Source of the DNA: Marinilactibacillus psychrotolerans
GTDB lineage: Bacteria > Bacillota > Bacilli > Lactobacillales > Carnobacteriaceae_A
Length of the DNA stretch: 64,000 nucleotides
Reading direction: 5' to 3'
NCBI RefSeq assembly: GCF_900101525.1
Contig: NZ_FMZD01000002.1
Location: forward strand, 124,001 to 188,000
Shown here: positions 26,784 through 34,649 of the stretch, one piece after another
How positions within the stretch are numbered: the first letter of the stretch is position 1
Layout: every line of letters begins with the position of its first letter
Position numbers and translations under genes: made by a program
The notes under the pieces: model-generated
Seen by the model: the letters and a program-made list of their open reading frames with translations, nothing else
Database searches by the model: none
Told to the model about the DNA's origin: nothing

Positions 26784-26856
26784 TTAACGTATAGTTGAAT
26801 ATTGAGTATAATAGTAGAGAGAGGAGGCAGGTTTGCAGACTTGCCTCCTCTCTCTA
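26784..26856 (+). promoter_or_regulatory. Promoter with 5' stem-loop between ndh2 and dmkB
   Basis: TTAACG (26784-26789), 17 bp and TATAAT (26807-26812) form a plausible promoter. An 18-bp stem (26815-26832 with 26839-26856, one G-T pair, loop TTGCAG) follows directly, so a transcript starting there would carry the hairpin at its 5' end. No T-run follows, so it is not an ordinary terminator. Confidence 0.6.
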
Positions 26857-26887
26857 TCTAAGTTATTTTAGTTTAAAGGAGAAATAT

Positions 26888-27868
26888 ATGAAACTGCATC
26901 CAATGTGGGATAATTACCCTCAGGTAGCAACTGAATTGGAACAAGTAAACGGACTAATTGAACAATCAGTCCGCATGAGAAATAAGGAAGTAGAATTTGT
27001 ATTAAAAGATATGCTTGATTCGGGAGGGAAGATGGTGCGCCCGGCTTATACGCTCCTGTTTTCTACTTTTGGAGCTGATCATAATCCCAAACGCGCTCAG
27101 GCATTAGCTGCATCCATTGAAGTGCTGCACACAGCGACCCTGATTCATGATGATATTATCGATGATGCATCACAAAGAAGAGGGAAAGTTTCTTTACAAT
27201 CTAGATATGGAAAAAGCGCAGCGGTCTATGCTGGAGATTATTTATTCACAGTTTCATTTCGTTTAAGTGCACAATATGCTAATACGGTTAATCAGTTTGA
27301 AGTAAATACTCGGGGAATGGAACGAATACTGATGGGCGAATTAGATCAGATGAATTTGTATTATAAGCAAGATATGACCATTCGTCAGTATCTAACACAA
27401 ATTTCTGGTAAAACAGCGCAGTTATTTGCATTGGCCTGTTATACTGGAGCATTAGAGGGGGGCCAATCTGAAAAAGAGTCAAGAAATGCTTATTATATTG
27501 GAAGCCACATTGGCATGGCGTTTCAGTTATTAGACGATATTTTAGACTATACACAAAGTGCAGAAGACTTCGGAAAACCAGTTTTAGAAGATGTAAGGCA
27601 AGGAATCTATACCGCTCCCCTTATTTTTGCTATGCGTAAAAATCGTTCTAAGTTTGAGCCTTTGCTATCGAAACAAGATCAAATGACAGATGAAGATATT
27701 AGAACAATTAAACAGTGGGTTCTTGAATTTGAAGGGGTAAAAGAAGCCAGACAAATAGCGCAGAAATATACCGAAAAAGCTTTAAAACGAATAAAAAAAT
27801 TACCAGATACACCAGAGAAAAAGATCATTGAGAAAATAACACTGCAGTTGCTTCAACGTAATCTTTAG
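26888..27868 (+). CDS. dmkB: Polyprenyl diphosphate synthase, DmkB
   Basis: A 326-residue trans-polyprenyl synthase. ATG 26888 follows AAAGGAG; the frame is open further upstream only through the hairpin region. It has the first Asp-rich motif DDIIDDASQRRG near residue 85 and the second DDILDY near 215, with K and R residues (GGKMVRP) for diphosphate binding. It builds the long isoprenoid tail of the quinone from IPP made by the MEP route (ispE is at the window start). It is the DmkB partner of DmkA in FLEET loci, and eetB follows 15 bases downstream. Confidence 0.93.
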   Translation: MKLHPMWDNYPQVATELEQVNGLIEQSVRMRNKEVEFVLKDMLDSGGKMVRPAYTLLFSTFGADHNPKRAQALAASIEVLHTATLIHDDIIDDASQRRGKVSLQSRYGKSAAVYAGDYLFTVSFRLSAQYANTVNQFEVNTRGMERILMGELDQMNLYYKQDMTIRQYLTQISGKTAQLFALACYTGALEGGQSEKESRNAYYIGSHIGMAFQLLDDILDYTQSAEDFGKPVLEDVRQGIYTAPLIFAMRKNRSKFEPLLSKQDQMTDEDIRTIKQWVLEFEGVKEARQIAQKYTEKALKRIKKLPDTPEKKIIEKITLQLLQRNL

Positions 27869-27883
27869 AATAAGGTGCTGAAT

Positions 27884-28426
27884 ATGACAAAAAGCCAAAA
27901 AATGATCTATATCGCTTTACTCGCTGCTCAGGCAGTTGTCTTGAGCTTGGTGGAAAGAATGATACCATCACCTTTTGCTTTTGCGCCAGGAGCCAAGCTC
28001 GGAATTGGAAACCTCATTACCATTATTGCCATTTATACTTTACCATTTAAAGATAGCTTTACTGTAGTTTGGATGAGATTGCTCATGACAACATTGCTTG
28101 GCGGAACGTTATCGACGTTTCTTTACAGTTGTGTCGGAGCACTTTTAAGCTATATAGGAATGCTAGTGATTAAGTTACTAGGATCAAATAAAGTAAGTGT
28201 TATAGGTGTGAGTGCAACAGGAGGTATCTTGCACAATCTTGGGCAATTAATTGTAGCAAGTACGATTGCCCAATCTTGGACAGTTCTCTTATATCTACCG
28301 ATACTATCCTTTATGGGCATAATGGCTGGGATAGCAAATGGTATTATTGCAAATTACATGATGGCACATATTAATACTTTGAAATTCTTCCGAAAGAATC
28401 AACTTAAGAATAAAACATCGCACTAA
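27884..28426 (+). CDS. eetB: EetB-like membrane protein (Gx transporter / Hpre_diP_synt_I family)
   Basis: 180 residues from ATG 27884 (AAGGTG upstream). It has five or more hydrophobic helices, with the family segment SPFAFAPGAKLGIGNLITII near residues 30-50 and MRLLMTTLLGGTLSTFLYS. This family was misnamed heptaprenyl diphosphate synthase component I from its gene position; in electron-transfer loci it is EetB. It may carry electrons or a cofactor across the membrane with EetA. It ends the ndh2-dmkB-eetB operon, with a terminator at 28448. Confidence 0.88.
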   Translation: MTKSQKMIYIALLAAQAVVLSLVERMIPSPFAFAPGAKLGIGNLITIIAIYTLPFKDSFTVVWMRLLMTTLLGGTLSTFLYSCVGALLSYIGMLVIKLLGSNKVSVIGVSATGGILHNLGQLIVASTIAQSWTVLLYLPILSFMGIMAGIANGIIANYMMAHINTLKFFRKNQLKNKTSH

Positions 28427-28447
28427 AATAAATTAAAAGATAAGAAA

Positions 28448-28490
28448 AGTCAAACATTCCACTGAGTAGACAGAATGTTTGGCTTTTTTA
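28448..28490 (+). terminator. Terminator after eetB
   Basis: AGTCAAACATTC (28448-28459) pairs with GAATGTTTGGCT and is followed by TTTTTTA. The stem has one G-T pair. Confidence 0.85.
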
Positions 28491-28587
28491 TAAATGTTAT
28501 CCAAAGATAAGGGGGAATTTATACAGTGATAATTAAATTAATCCAGTTAGATAAAAATAAATAAACATACTGAGCTTGATTTTTTCG

Positions 28588-29364
28588 CTATTTGATTCTA
28601 ATTTGTACAGTTAAATGAATTGATTTTTTTGAAAGAAGTAATGTATGGATGTCTTCAATTGTTATGGCTTGACCTATCGGAGTGTATCCTGCTTTAGTAC
28701 ATTGCTGATAAACATAAGTATAAGCTTTGTTTAATGCTTGATAGTTCTTTATCTCGGTATTGCAAGTGAAATAATCACCTTGTTCTAGAGTATGTGTCTC
28801 TAATTTCTCTAACCCTTTATTTTTATCTTTAGAGAATAGACAAAGTTTTTGAGCTTTTCCCTCTAATAAAGTCAAAAACTGCTGCTCGTGGTATCGGTAA
28901 TCAATTGAATACTTGCTTACAAAATCGTAAACATCTTTTTCATGCCTTTCTACAGTCATATCCTCATCAATAATATAGAGTATTCGTTCAGAACAATGGA
29001 TAACTTCTGAAAAAGAAGATGAATTGCGTATTAGGTGCTTTTTGAAATTACTTAAAGTATCAATCTGACTAGTTAATTTTTTAATCTCTAGTTCTACTTT
29101 CTCCGTTGTATTATCCAGTATTTCAATCAAATTGTTGTCTGTTTTCCGATACATAAATTCCTTTATTTCCGGAATTGACACGCCTGTATTTCTTAAAGTA
29201 GTAATGAATTCAAGGATATCGATTTCTTTGTAAGAATAAAGGCGATAGCCATTTTCATCTTTGTGATGGGGAGTTAGAAGTCCTTTTTTCTCGTAAAAAC
29301 GAATTTGAGAGGTAGATAAGTATAATAAATTGGCCACTTCTCCTATAGTTAATAACTTTCTCAA
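28588..29364 (-). CDS. MerR-family transcriptional regulator
   Basis: 258 residues from TTG 29364 (AGGTGA five bases upstream; GTG at 29373 overlaps that site). The N-terminal winged helix-turn-helix of MerR proteins is clear (LTIGEVANLLYLSTSQIRFYEKKGLL, YRLYSYKEIDILEFI). A coiled-coil stretch follows at about 85-115, and a C-terminal ligand-type region ends in VQIRIK, perhaps GyrI-like as in BmrR and BltR. It is divergent from a MATE exporter whose promoter has the long spacer typical of MerR targets. It probably senses a toxic compound and induces the exporter. Confidence 0.88.
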   Translation of the reverse strand: MRKLLTIGEVANLLYLSTSQIRFYEKKGLLTPHHKDENGYRLYSYKEIDILEFITTLRNTGVSIPEIKEFMYRKTDNNLIEILDNTTEKVELEIKKLTSQIDTLSNFKKHLIRNSSSFSEVIHCSERILYIIDEDMTVERHEKDVYDFVSKYSIDYRYHEQQFLTLLEGKAQKLCLFSKDKNKGLEKLETHTLEQGDYFTCNTEIKNYQALNKAYTYVYQQCTKAGYTPIGQAITIEDIHTLLLSKKSIHLTVQIRIK

Positions 29365-29384
29365 GATAATCACCTATTCTCTTC

Positions 29385-29415
29385 TTGACATTAAACCTAG
29401 TTCAACGTTTAGTAT
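29385..29415 (+). promoter_or_regulatory. MerR-type promoter with 19-bp spacer
   Basis: TTGACA at 29385-29390 and TAGTAT at 29410-29415 are separated by 19 bp, longer than the optimum of 17. The inverted repeat TAAAC (29392-29396) / GTTTA (29407-29411) lies across the spacer. This is the classic layout for activation by a MerR protein that untwists the promoter. It drives the MATE gene. Confidence 0.75.
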
Positions 29416-29474
29416 ATTACTTATATGCTTAAACAGCAAAGCGAACTTTAAGATGATTGGATAGGGGAATATAA

Positions 29475-30827
29475 ATGTTGCTGAATAAAAAAGTGGATTT
29501 AGGGAAAAGTAGTATTTATAAAGTATTTTTATTTTATACAATTCCGTCTGTATTTATGATGATTGTACAGACCATGGCGTACTTTGTTGATTCAGTATTT
29601 GTAGGAAGATACATTGGTTCGGAAGGGCTTTCAGCAATTACCTTGGTCATGCCTGTGGTGATTTTTTTTGCAGGGTTTGCTATGATGATTGGCATTGGTG
29701 GAGTTACTTTGGCAGGTATTGAGAGAGGGGCAGGAAATAAGGAGAACAGCAATAACCTATTTAATGTCACCATGATGTTGACGCTTATCTCTGGAGTAGG
29801 GGGAGCTATTATTTTATTTGTGGCTTCTCCCTTGTTGATGGGATTATTGTCAACTACAGGAGAAACTAAGGTGTTTGCTATCGAATATGCCCGTTATACG
29901 AGCCTATTCATTCCTTTCTTTTTATTGAATTTTGTAATTGGTTTCTTTTTGAAATTAGATGGAAAACCGCTGTTAGTTACTGGAGTTATGTTTTTGGGTG
30001 CATTATTAAATATAGGATTAGATTATATGTTCATTGTCTACTACCAGTTTGGAATGAGAGGTGCTGCAATGGCAACAGGGTCTTCTCAAGCATTCTCCTT
30101 TTTCATTTGTCTTGGAATTTTAGTTTGGAACTCTGACTGGTCATTTAGCAAACCTGTTTTTCATGTAATGGAAATTCAGAGAATTTTTTATAATGGCTTC
30201 TCTGAATTTTTAACAAATATCACAATGGCTGTGATAAGTGTTATTTTTAATGTCATCATTCTCAGAAGAATAGGTGCTATGGGGATCGCAGCGTTTGCAG
30301 TAGTAATGCAGCTGATGGAATTTGCGAGAGCATTAGGGTATGGAATCGGAGAAGGCAATCAGAATATCTGGAGCTATAACTTTGGATCCTATCAGTATAA
30401 CCGTGTTCATACCATAAGAAAAATGGCTATAACGGTCAGCGTTATAATCGGTGTATTGATGGCATGCGGTGCTTTCGTATTTGGTGAAGAGATATCCCAA
30501 ATTTTTGTTTCTGAAACAGCAGTAAATACGTTATCCATAGAAATTCTTAACTACGTCGCTGTCGCTCTTATTTTTGTTGGATTTAACATAATACTACCAA
30601 CTTACTATACAGCTATAAATGATCCTTTTCATTCTGTTTTGCTAACGGTATACAGATCGTTTATCGGCCCTTTAATCGGTCTCTTGGTTTTACCGTTGAT
30701 TTTCGGAAATGATGGAATCTGGCTTACATTTATCTTTATGGAAGTGACTGCTTTTGTTATCGGTATAGTTCTATTGAAGAAGTATCCGTTAGGAAAAAAC
30801 AACAAAAAGTGGAAAGTTTCTGAATAG
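29475..30827 (+). CDS. MATE-family multidrug efflux transporter
   Basis: A 450-residue membrane protein with about twelve helices in two MatE halves (IPSVFMMIVQTMAYFVDSVF at the start of the first half; FYNGFSEFLTNITMAVISV at the start of the second). Members use sodium or proton gradients to export cationic drugs. It sits beside a divergent MerR-type regulator and a promoter with a 19-bp spacer, so induction by a substrate is likely. The substrate cannot be read from the sequence. Confidence 0.92.
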   Translation: MLLNKKVDLGKSSIYKVFLFYTIPSVFMMIVQTMAYFVDSVFVGRYIGSEGLSAITLVMPVVIFFAGFAMMIGIGGVTLAGIERGAGNKENSNNLFNVTMMLTLISGVGGAIILFVASPLLMGLLSTTGETKVFAIEYARYTSLFIPFFLLNFVIGFFLKLDGKPLLVTGVMFLGALLNIGLDYMFIVYYQFGMRGAAMATGSSQAFSFFICLGILVWNSDWSFSKPVFHVMEIQRIFYNGFSEFLTNITMAVISVIFNVIILRRIGAMGIAAFAVVMQLMEFARALGYGIGEGNQNIWSYNFGSYQYNRVHTIRKMAITVSVIIGVLMACGAFVFGEEISQIFVSETAVNTLSIEILNYVAVALIFVGFNIILPTYYTAINDPFHSVLLTVYRSFIGPLIGLLVLPLIFGNDGIWLTFIFMEVTAFVIGIVLLKKYPLGKNNKKWKVSE

Positions 30828-31037
30828 TTTTTTATCAAGTAAATTTTAGAAGAAAAGCAGACTGAAAGACCAGTACTGCTTCATTTCATACTTTCTATGC
30901 TTGGGCTCATGGTACCATATGCTTAACGATGATTAGATATGATAGTAAAGGAGCTCAGTTTTTTGTTTCGAACTCCTCTTTCTGAGGGATCGATCGGATT
31001 CCCTTTCACACTTTCTATATCTATATCTATATAAAAG

Positions 31038-31085
31038 AAAAATAGCAGGTAAAAACCACTGTCGTGGTCTTTACCTGCTATTTTA
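31038..31085. terminator. Strong bidirectional terminator downstream of ldh
   Basis: AAAATAGCAGGTAAA, inner ACCAC/GTGGT, and TTTACCTGCTATTTT form a stem of about 20 bp. It lies between the MATE gene and the convergent ldh. A short (TCTATA)3 tract lies just to its left at 31016-31033. The rest of the 30828-31037 gap shows nothing convincing. Confidence 0.92.
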
Positions 31086-31106
31086 GTACGTTTATAAGTT
31101 TAAAAT

Positions 31107-32084
31107 TTATTTGTCAAAAGATAAATCAGGACATCTTTCAAGAACCTCATTTAAGTGAGTACGTATAGTGTTAGCAGAATGTTTCATTTTCTCTTTTTCA
31201 GAATCATTTAAAGGAATTTCGATGATTTTCTTAAGTCCATTACGATTAATAATAGCTGTTGTTCCTAAATAGATTTCTTCTTCTCCGTATTGACCTTCTA
31301 AATATACTGATAATGGTAATACAGCATGTTCATTATTCAAAATTGCTTTAGTGATTCGAGCTAAAGCAACTCCGATTCCATAGAAAGTTGCGCCTTTTTT
31401 CTCAATGATCGTGTAGGCAGCATCTCTAACAGAAAAGAAAATTTCCACAAGAGCTTGTTCATCTGTATTAGGATTATTTTCTACCCATTCATTAATTTGT
31501 AAACCTGCAACGTTAGCATGAGACCAAACTGGGAATTCAGTATCACCATGTTCACCAATAATATAACCATGAACATTTCGCACATCTACATCAAGTAAAT
31601 TAGCTACAGCTTGACGGAAACGGGCGCTATCTAAAGAAGTACCTGTACCGATTACTTGTTCTGCAGGAAGACCAGACCATTTGTAAACTGCATAAGATAA
31701 GATATCTACTGGATTAGCTGCAACAAGGAAAATACCGTTAAAGCCACTTGCCATTACACTCTCTACTACGCTTTTTGTAATACGCAGATTTTTTTCAGTC
31801 AAATCTAAACGAGATTCACCAGGTTTTTGGCTAGCTCCTGCTGTATAAACAATTAAATCAGCATCTCCACAATCAGCGTAATCTGCAACATAAAGTTTCA
31901 TTGGAGCAGTAAAAGCTAACGCACTACTTAAATCCATTACATCGCCTTCAGCTTTTTCGCGGTTAACATCAATGATCCCTAATTCTTGTCCGATGTTCTG
32001 ATTTATCAGAGAATAAGCATAACTTGATCCGACGGCACCGTCTCCAATTAATATGATTTTTTGTTGATCTTTTGAAGTTTTCAA
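31107..32084 (-). CDS. ldh: L-lactate dehydrogenase
   Basis: 325 residues, starting at TTG 32084 behind AAAGGAG. It has the NAD site [12 protein letters not shown] (12-23), [13 protein letters not shown] substrate loop, NPVDILSY, and catalytic H179 in [12 protein letters not shown]. The pattern is that of FBP-activated bacterial L-LDH. It regenerates NAD+ by reducing pyruvate to lactate, which competes for NADH with the Ndh2 route encoded upstream. It is transcribed as a single gene from its own promoter and ends in a strong terminator. Confidence 0.97.
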   Translation of the reverse strand: MKTSKDQQKIILIGDGAVGSSYAYSLINQNIGQELGIIDVNREKAEGDVMDLSSALAFTAPMKLYVADYADCGDADLIVYTAGASQKPGESRLDLTEKNLRITKSVVESVMASGFNGIFLVAANPVDILSYAVYKWSGLPAEQVIGTGTSLDSARFRQAVANLLDVDVRNVHGYIIGEHGDTEFPVWSHANVAGLQINEWVENNPNTDEQALVEIFFSVRDAAYTIIEKKGATFYGIGVALARITKAILNNEHAVLPLSVYLEGQYGEEEIYLGTTAIINRNGLKKIIEIPLNDSEKEKMKHSANTIRTHLNEVLERCPDLSFDK

Positions 32085-32443
32085 AATAGGACACTCCTTT
32101 TTAAATTATAAGTTCATTATATCACACATTTCCTATGAAAAACTGTGAATTAAGGTAGGAATTATGATTAAAATTTTGTTAATTAAAATATAGAGAATAT
32201 TTCTTTATATGTTATTTGATAAATCATTAGATGGTTATCATAAAATGATATTGACTATAATTAAATAAAGTGGCAGAATTGTATTAAGTTATTTATTAAT
32301 GAAATAATCAATTAGTTAATTAAGCCAATTTCAAGTAATGATTGCGTTTACGCAAGAAAGCACTTGATGAAATTATACAAAAAACTATATTGTAGCTATA
32401 ATTTAATTATTTTCAGTATTATATTAAGGGATGGGATGAGTAT
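32085..32443. other. Intergenic region between ldh and the S9 peptidase gene
   Basis: AT-rich gap of 359 bp between divergent genes. The one clear motif is the perfect palindrome TTGCGT-TT-ACGCAA at 32342-32355, a possible operator about 90 bp before the peptidase gene. It is not a good catabolite-response or Rex element. A TATAAT-like box on the minus strand at 32121-32116 could serve ldh. Confidence 0.5.
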
Positions 32444-34399
32444 TTGAAGACAATTATGGGAGAAAGTTTATTTGAATTAAAAACTGTTTCACAACCGGTA
32501 GTGTTTCAAGATAATGTATTTTTTGTTGAAACAATTATGGATAAAGAAGAAAATGAGTATCGCACTTCTATCTATAGTGTAGATCAAAATACAAAGGAGC
32601 GAGTTCACTGGGGAGATAGCGGTTCTGCTAATATAGGTATCAGTATTTCTCCAAATGGTAAATGGTTAGCATATGTATCTAATAATACAAAGAATAAAAA
32701 GAAACAACTTTTTTTAATTGGTCTAAAAGGCGGATCGGCTATGCAGCTGACTGAAGAAAAACAAGGGATTACTAATTATGAATGGAACAGCAACGGATCC
32801 GGTATTTATTACCAAACTGCTCAAAAAACAGAGGAAAAGGAAGAGGAAGTTAATAAAAAGGTACCTCAACCCCAAATAATCACCAAACTTGAATATAAAA
32901 TGGACGGTACGGGGATTATTCCAACTGATTTAACCTATCAAATTAAAAAAATAGAAATTGCTACAAAAATTAAACAACTGATTCTGGAAAAAGATCGTCC
33001 TATTGGGTTGAGCTATGTTGCTAAAGATGAAAGCTACCTATTATATGTTGATAAACTAAATCCTGAAGATGAATGGGTTTATGGAGGAAGTATTTATAAG
33101 TATGTATTGTCTACAGATATCACTACGATGTTGACTAGCTCTGTGCCTGATGGAAGCTTTCAATTCTTAGAAGCAAATGAAGCAGAAGATTTTTATCTAT
33201 TATCTGGAAATGATTTTGAGTTCGCCTTTGTTTCACAGACGAAAATTTATGGATATGATGTAAAGACCAGTAGAATGAGTTGTCTGACAGAAAACCTTGA
33301 TGCAGAAGTAGGGGATACGATTATTGGAGACTTTCAGCAGAATGTCTCGGACTTTCCAGTAAAATGGATCAACAATGAGGAATATTTGTTCCCGATAACA
33401 GAACATGGGAAACTTCAAGTCTACAAAGGGGACAAGAAGGGTAAGTATGAAAAACTAGTTGATGAAAAGTTTCATTTAACGGGAGGAGATTTAACAGGCT
33501 CTGAAAATATTATAGCCGTAACATACTCAACGTCCGTAAAGCCAAGCGCAGTGGGACTGCTGGATCTAAGTACTGGAAAAATTGAAGTGCTTTATGATCC
33601 GAATGCTGATTTTGTATCTGAACATATGATTGTCGAACCAGAAATGTTCTGGTACAGAGGAGCGGATGATTGGAAGATTCAAGGTTGGTATATGCCGCCG
33701 ATAACTCAAGAAGAAAAACATCCAGCTATTCTATATATTCATGGTGGACCGCAAGTGAACTATGGTGAAACCTTTTTCCATGAAATGCAGAAGTTATCTG
33801 GCCAAGGATATGGAGTTATTCTGTTGAACCCGCGTGGAGGAAATGGGTATGGTCAAGAGTTTGTAGCCTCAATCCTAGGAGATTATGGTAATAAAGACTA
33901 TGAAGATCTGATGATCGGTACAGATTATGTATTAGAAAAACATCCGAATATTGATAAAAACAATGTGTATCTAGCTGGAGGTAGTTATGGTGGTTTTATG
34001 ACTAACTGGATTGTTGGACATACAAATCGTTTCAAAGCGGCTGTCACCCAACGTTGTATTTCTAACTGGATCAGTTTTTACGGAACGAGCGATATTGGCC
34101 CCCATTTTGTAGAATTTCAATTACAGCAAGACCTGAGTAACATGGAAGAATTATGGAGAATGTCCCCACTTGCGTATGCTCAAAAAGTCGAGACACCACT
34201 ATTGATTATTCATGGAGAAGAAGATCTTCGATGCCCGCAGGAACAGGCGGAACAGATGTATATTGCAATGAAGAAGAAGGGGGTAGAAACGAAGCTGATT
34301 ACCTTCCCTAAATCTAGTCATGGATTATCTAGGATGGGGTTGCCGAATTTACGACTTGAACGAATGGATGCTATTTCAGGTTGGTTTGAACAGCATTAA
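32444..34399 (+). CDS. S9-family serine peptidase (acylaminoacyl/prolyl oligopeptidase type)
   Basis: A 651-residue cytoplasmic peptidase with no signal peptide. Residues up to about 400 resemble the beta-propeller of S9 enzymes (repeats such as GISISPNGKWLAYVS). The C-terminal alpha/beta hydrolase has HGGP (433-436), nucleophile S514 in GGSYGGFM, D594 in GEEDLRCP and H626 in SSHGLSR. It should cleave short peptides. The start is TTG 32444. A terminator follows, so it is a single-gene unit. Confidence 0.93.
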   Translation: MKTIMGESLFELKTVSQPVVFQDNVFFVETIMDKEENEYRTSIYSVDQNTKERVHWGDSGSANIGISISPNGKWLAYVSNNTKNKKKQLFLIGLKGGSAMQLTEEKQGITNYEWNSNGSGIYYQTAQKTEEKEEEVNKKVPQPQIITKLEYKMDGTGIIPTDLTYQIKKIEIATKIKQLILEKDRPIGLSYVAKDESYLLYVDKLNPEDEWVYGGSIYKYVLSTDITTMLTSSVPDGSFQFLEANEAEDFYLLSGNDFEFAFVSQTKIYGYDVKTSRMSCLTENLDAEVGDTIIGDFQQNVSDFPVKWINNEEYLFPITEHGKLQVYKGDKKGKYEKLVDEKFHLTGGDLTGSENIIAVTYSTSVKPSAVGLLDLSTGKIEVLYDPNADFVSEHMIVEPEMFWYRGADDWKIQGWYMPPITQEEKHPAILYIHGGPQVNYGETFFHEMQKLSGQGYGVILLNPRGGNGYGQEFVASILGDYGNKDYEDLMIGTDYVLEKHPNIDKNNVYLAGGSYGGFMTNWIVGHTNRFKAAVTQRCISNWISFYGTSDIGPHFVEFQLQQDLSNMEELWRMSPLAYAQKVETPLLIIHGEEDLRCPQEQAEQMYIAMKKKGVETKLITFPKSSHGLSRMGLPNLRLERMDAISGWFEQH

Positions 34400-34421
34400 A
34401 TAGGAAATTTTAAAGAAGATG

Positions 34422-34453
34422 GACTTTATATTAATTATAAAGTCTGTTTTTTT
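34422..34453 (+). terminator. Terminator after the S9 peptidase gene
   Basis: GACTTTATA, loop TTAAT, TATAAAGTC, then TGTTTTTTT. The stem is a perfect 9 bp. Confidence 0.88.
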
Positions 34454-34649
34454 GATATTAATCAAAAAAGTCGATAAATATTGCTAAAACAGTAAAATAA
34501 TAAATAGTTTAAAATATTGATCTTTAAATGAGAATTTGGATAAATTCCCTATAAACCAGCCTATAAACTTGGGTTTGCTTATTTTGTTTGTTATACTCAA
34601 TCACGGATGAGAGAATAAAAAGAAAAATAAAAAACTTAGGAGTGGAATT

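Noticed and set aside
26815-26856. Strong hairpin between ndh2 and dmkB as a terminator
   Set aside because: No T-run follows the stem and a promoter-like sequence lies directly before it, so I list it as a 5' stem-loop instead.
31016-31033. Short TCTATA tandem tract as a possible phase-variable repeat
   Set aside because: Only three units, located between two genes and outside any obvious promoter, so no support for phase variation.
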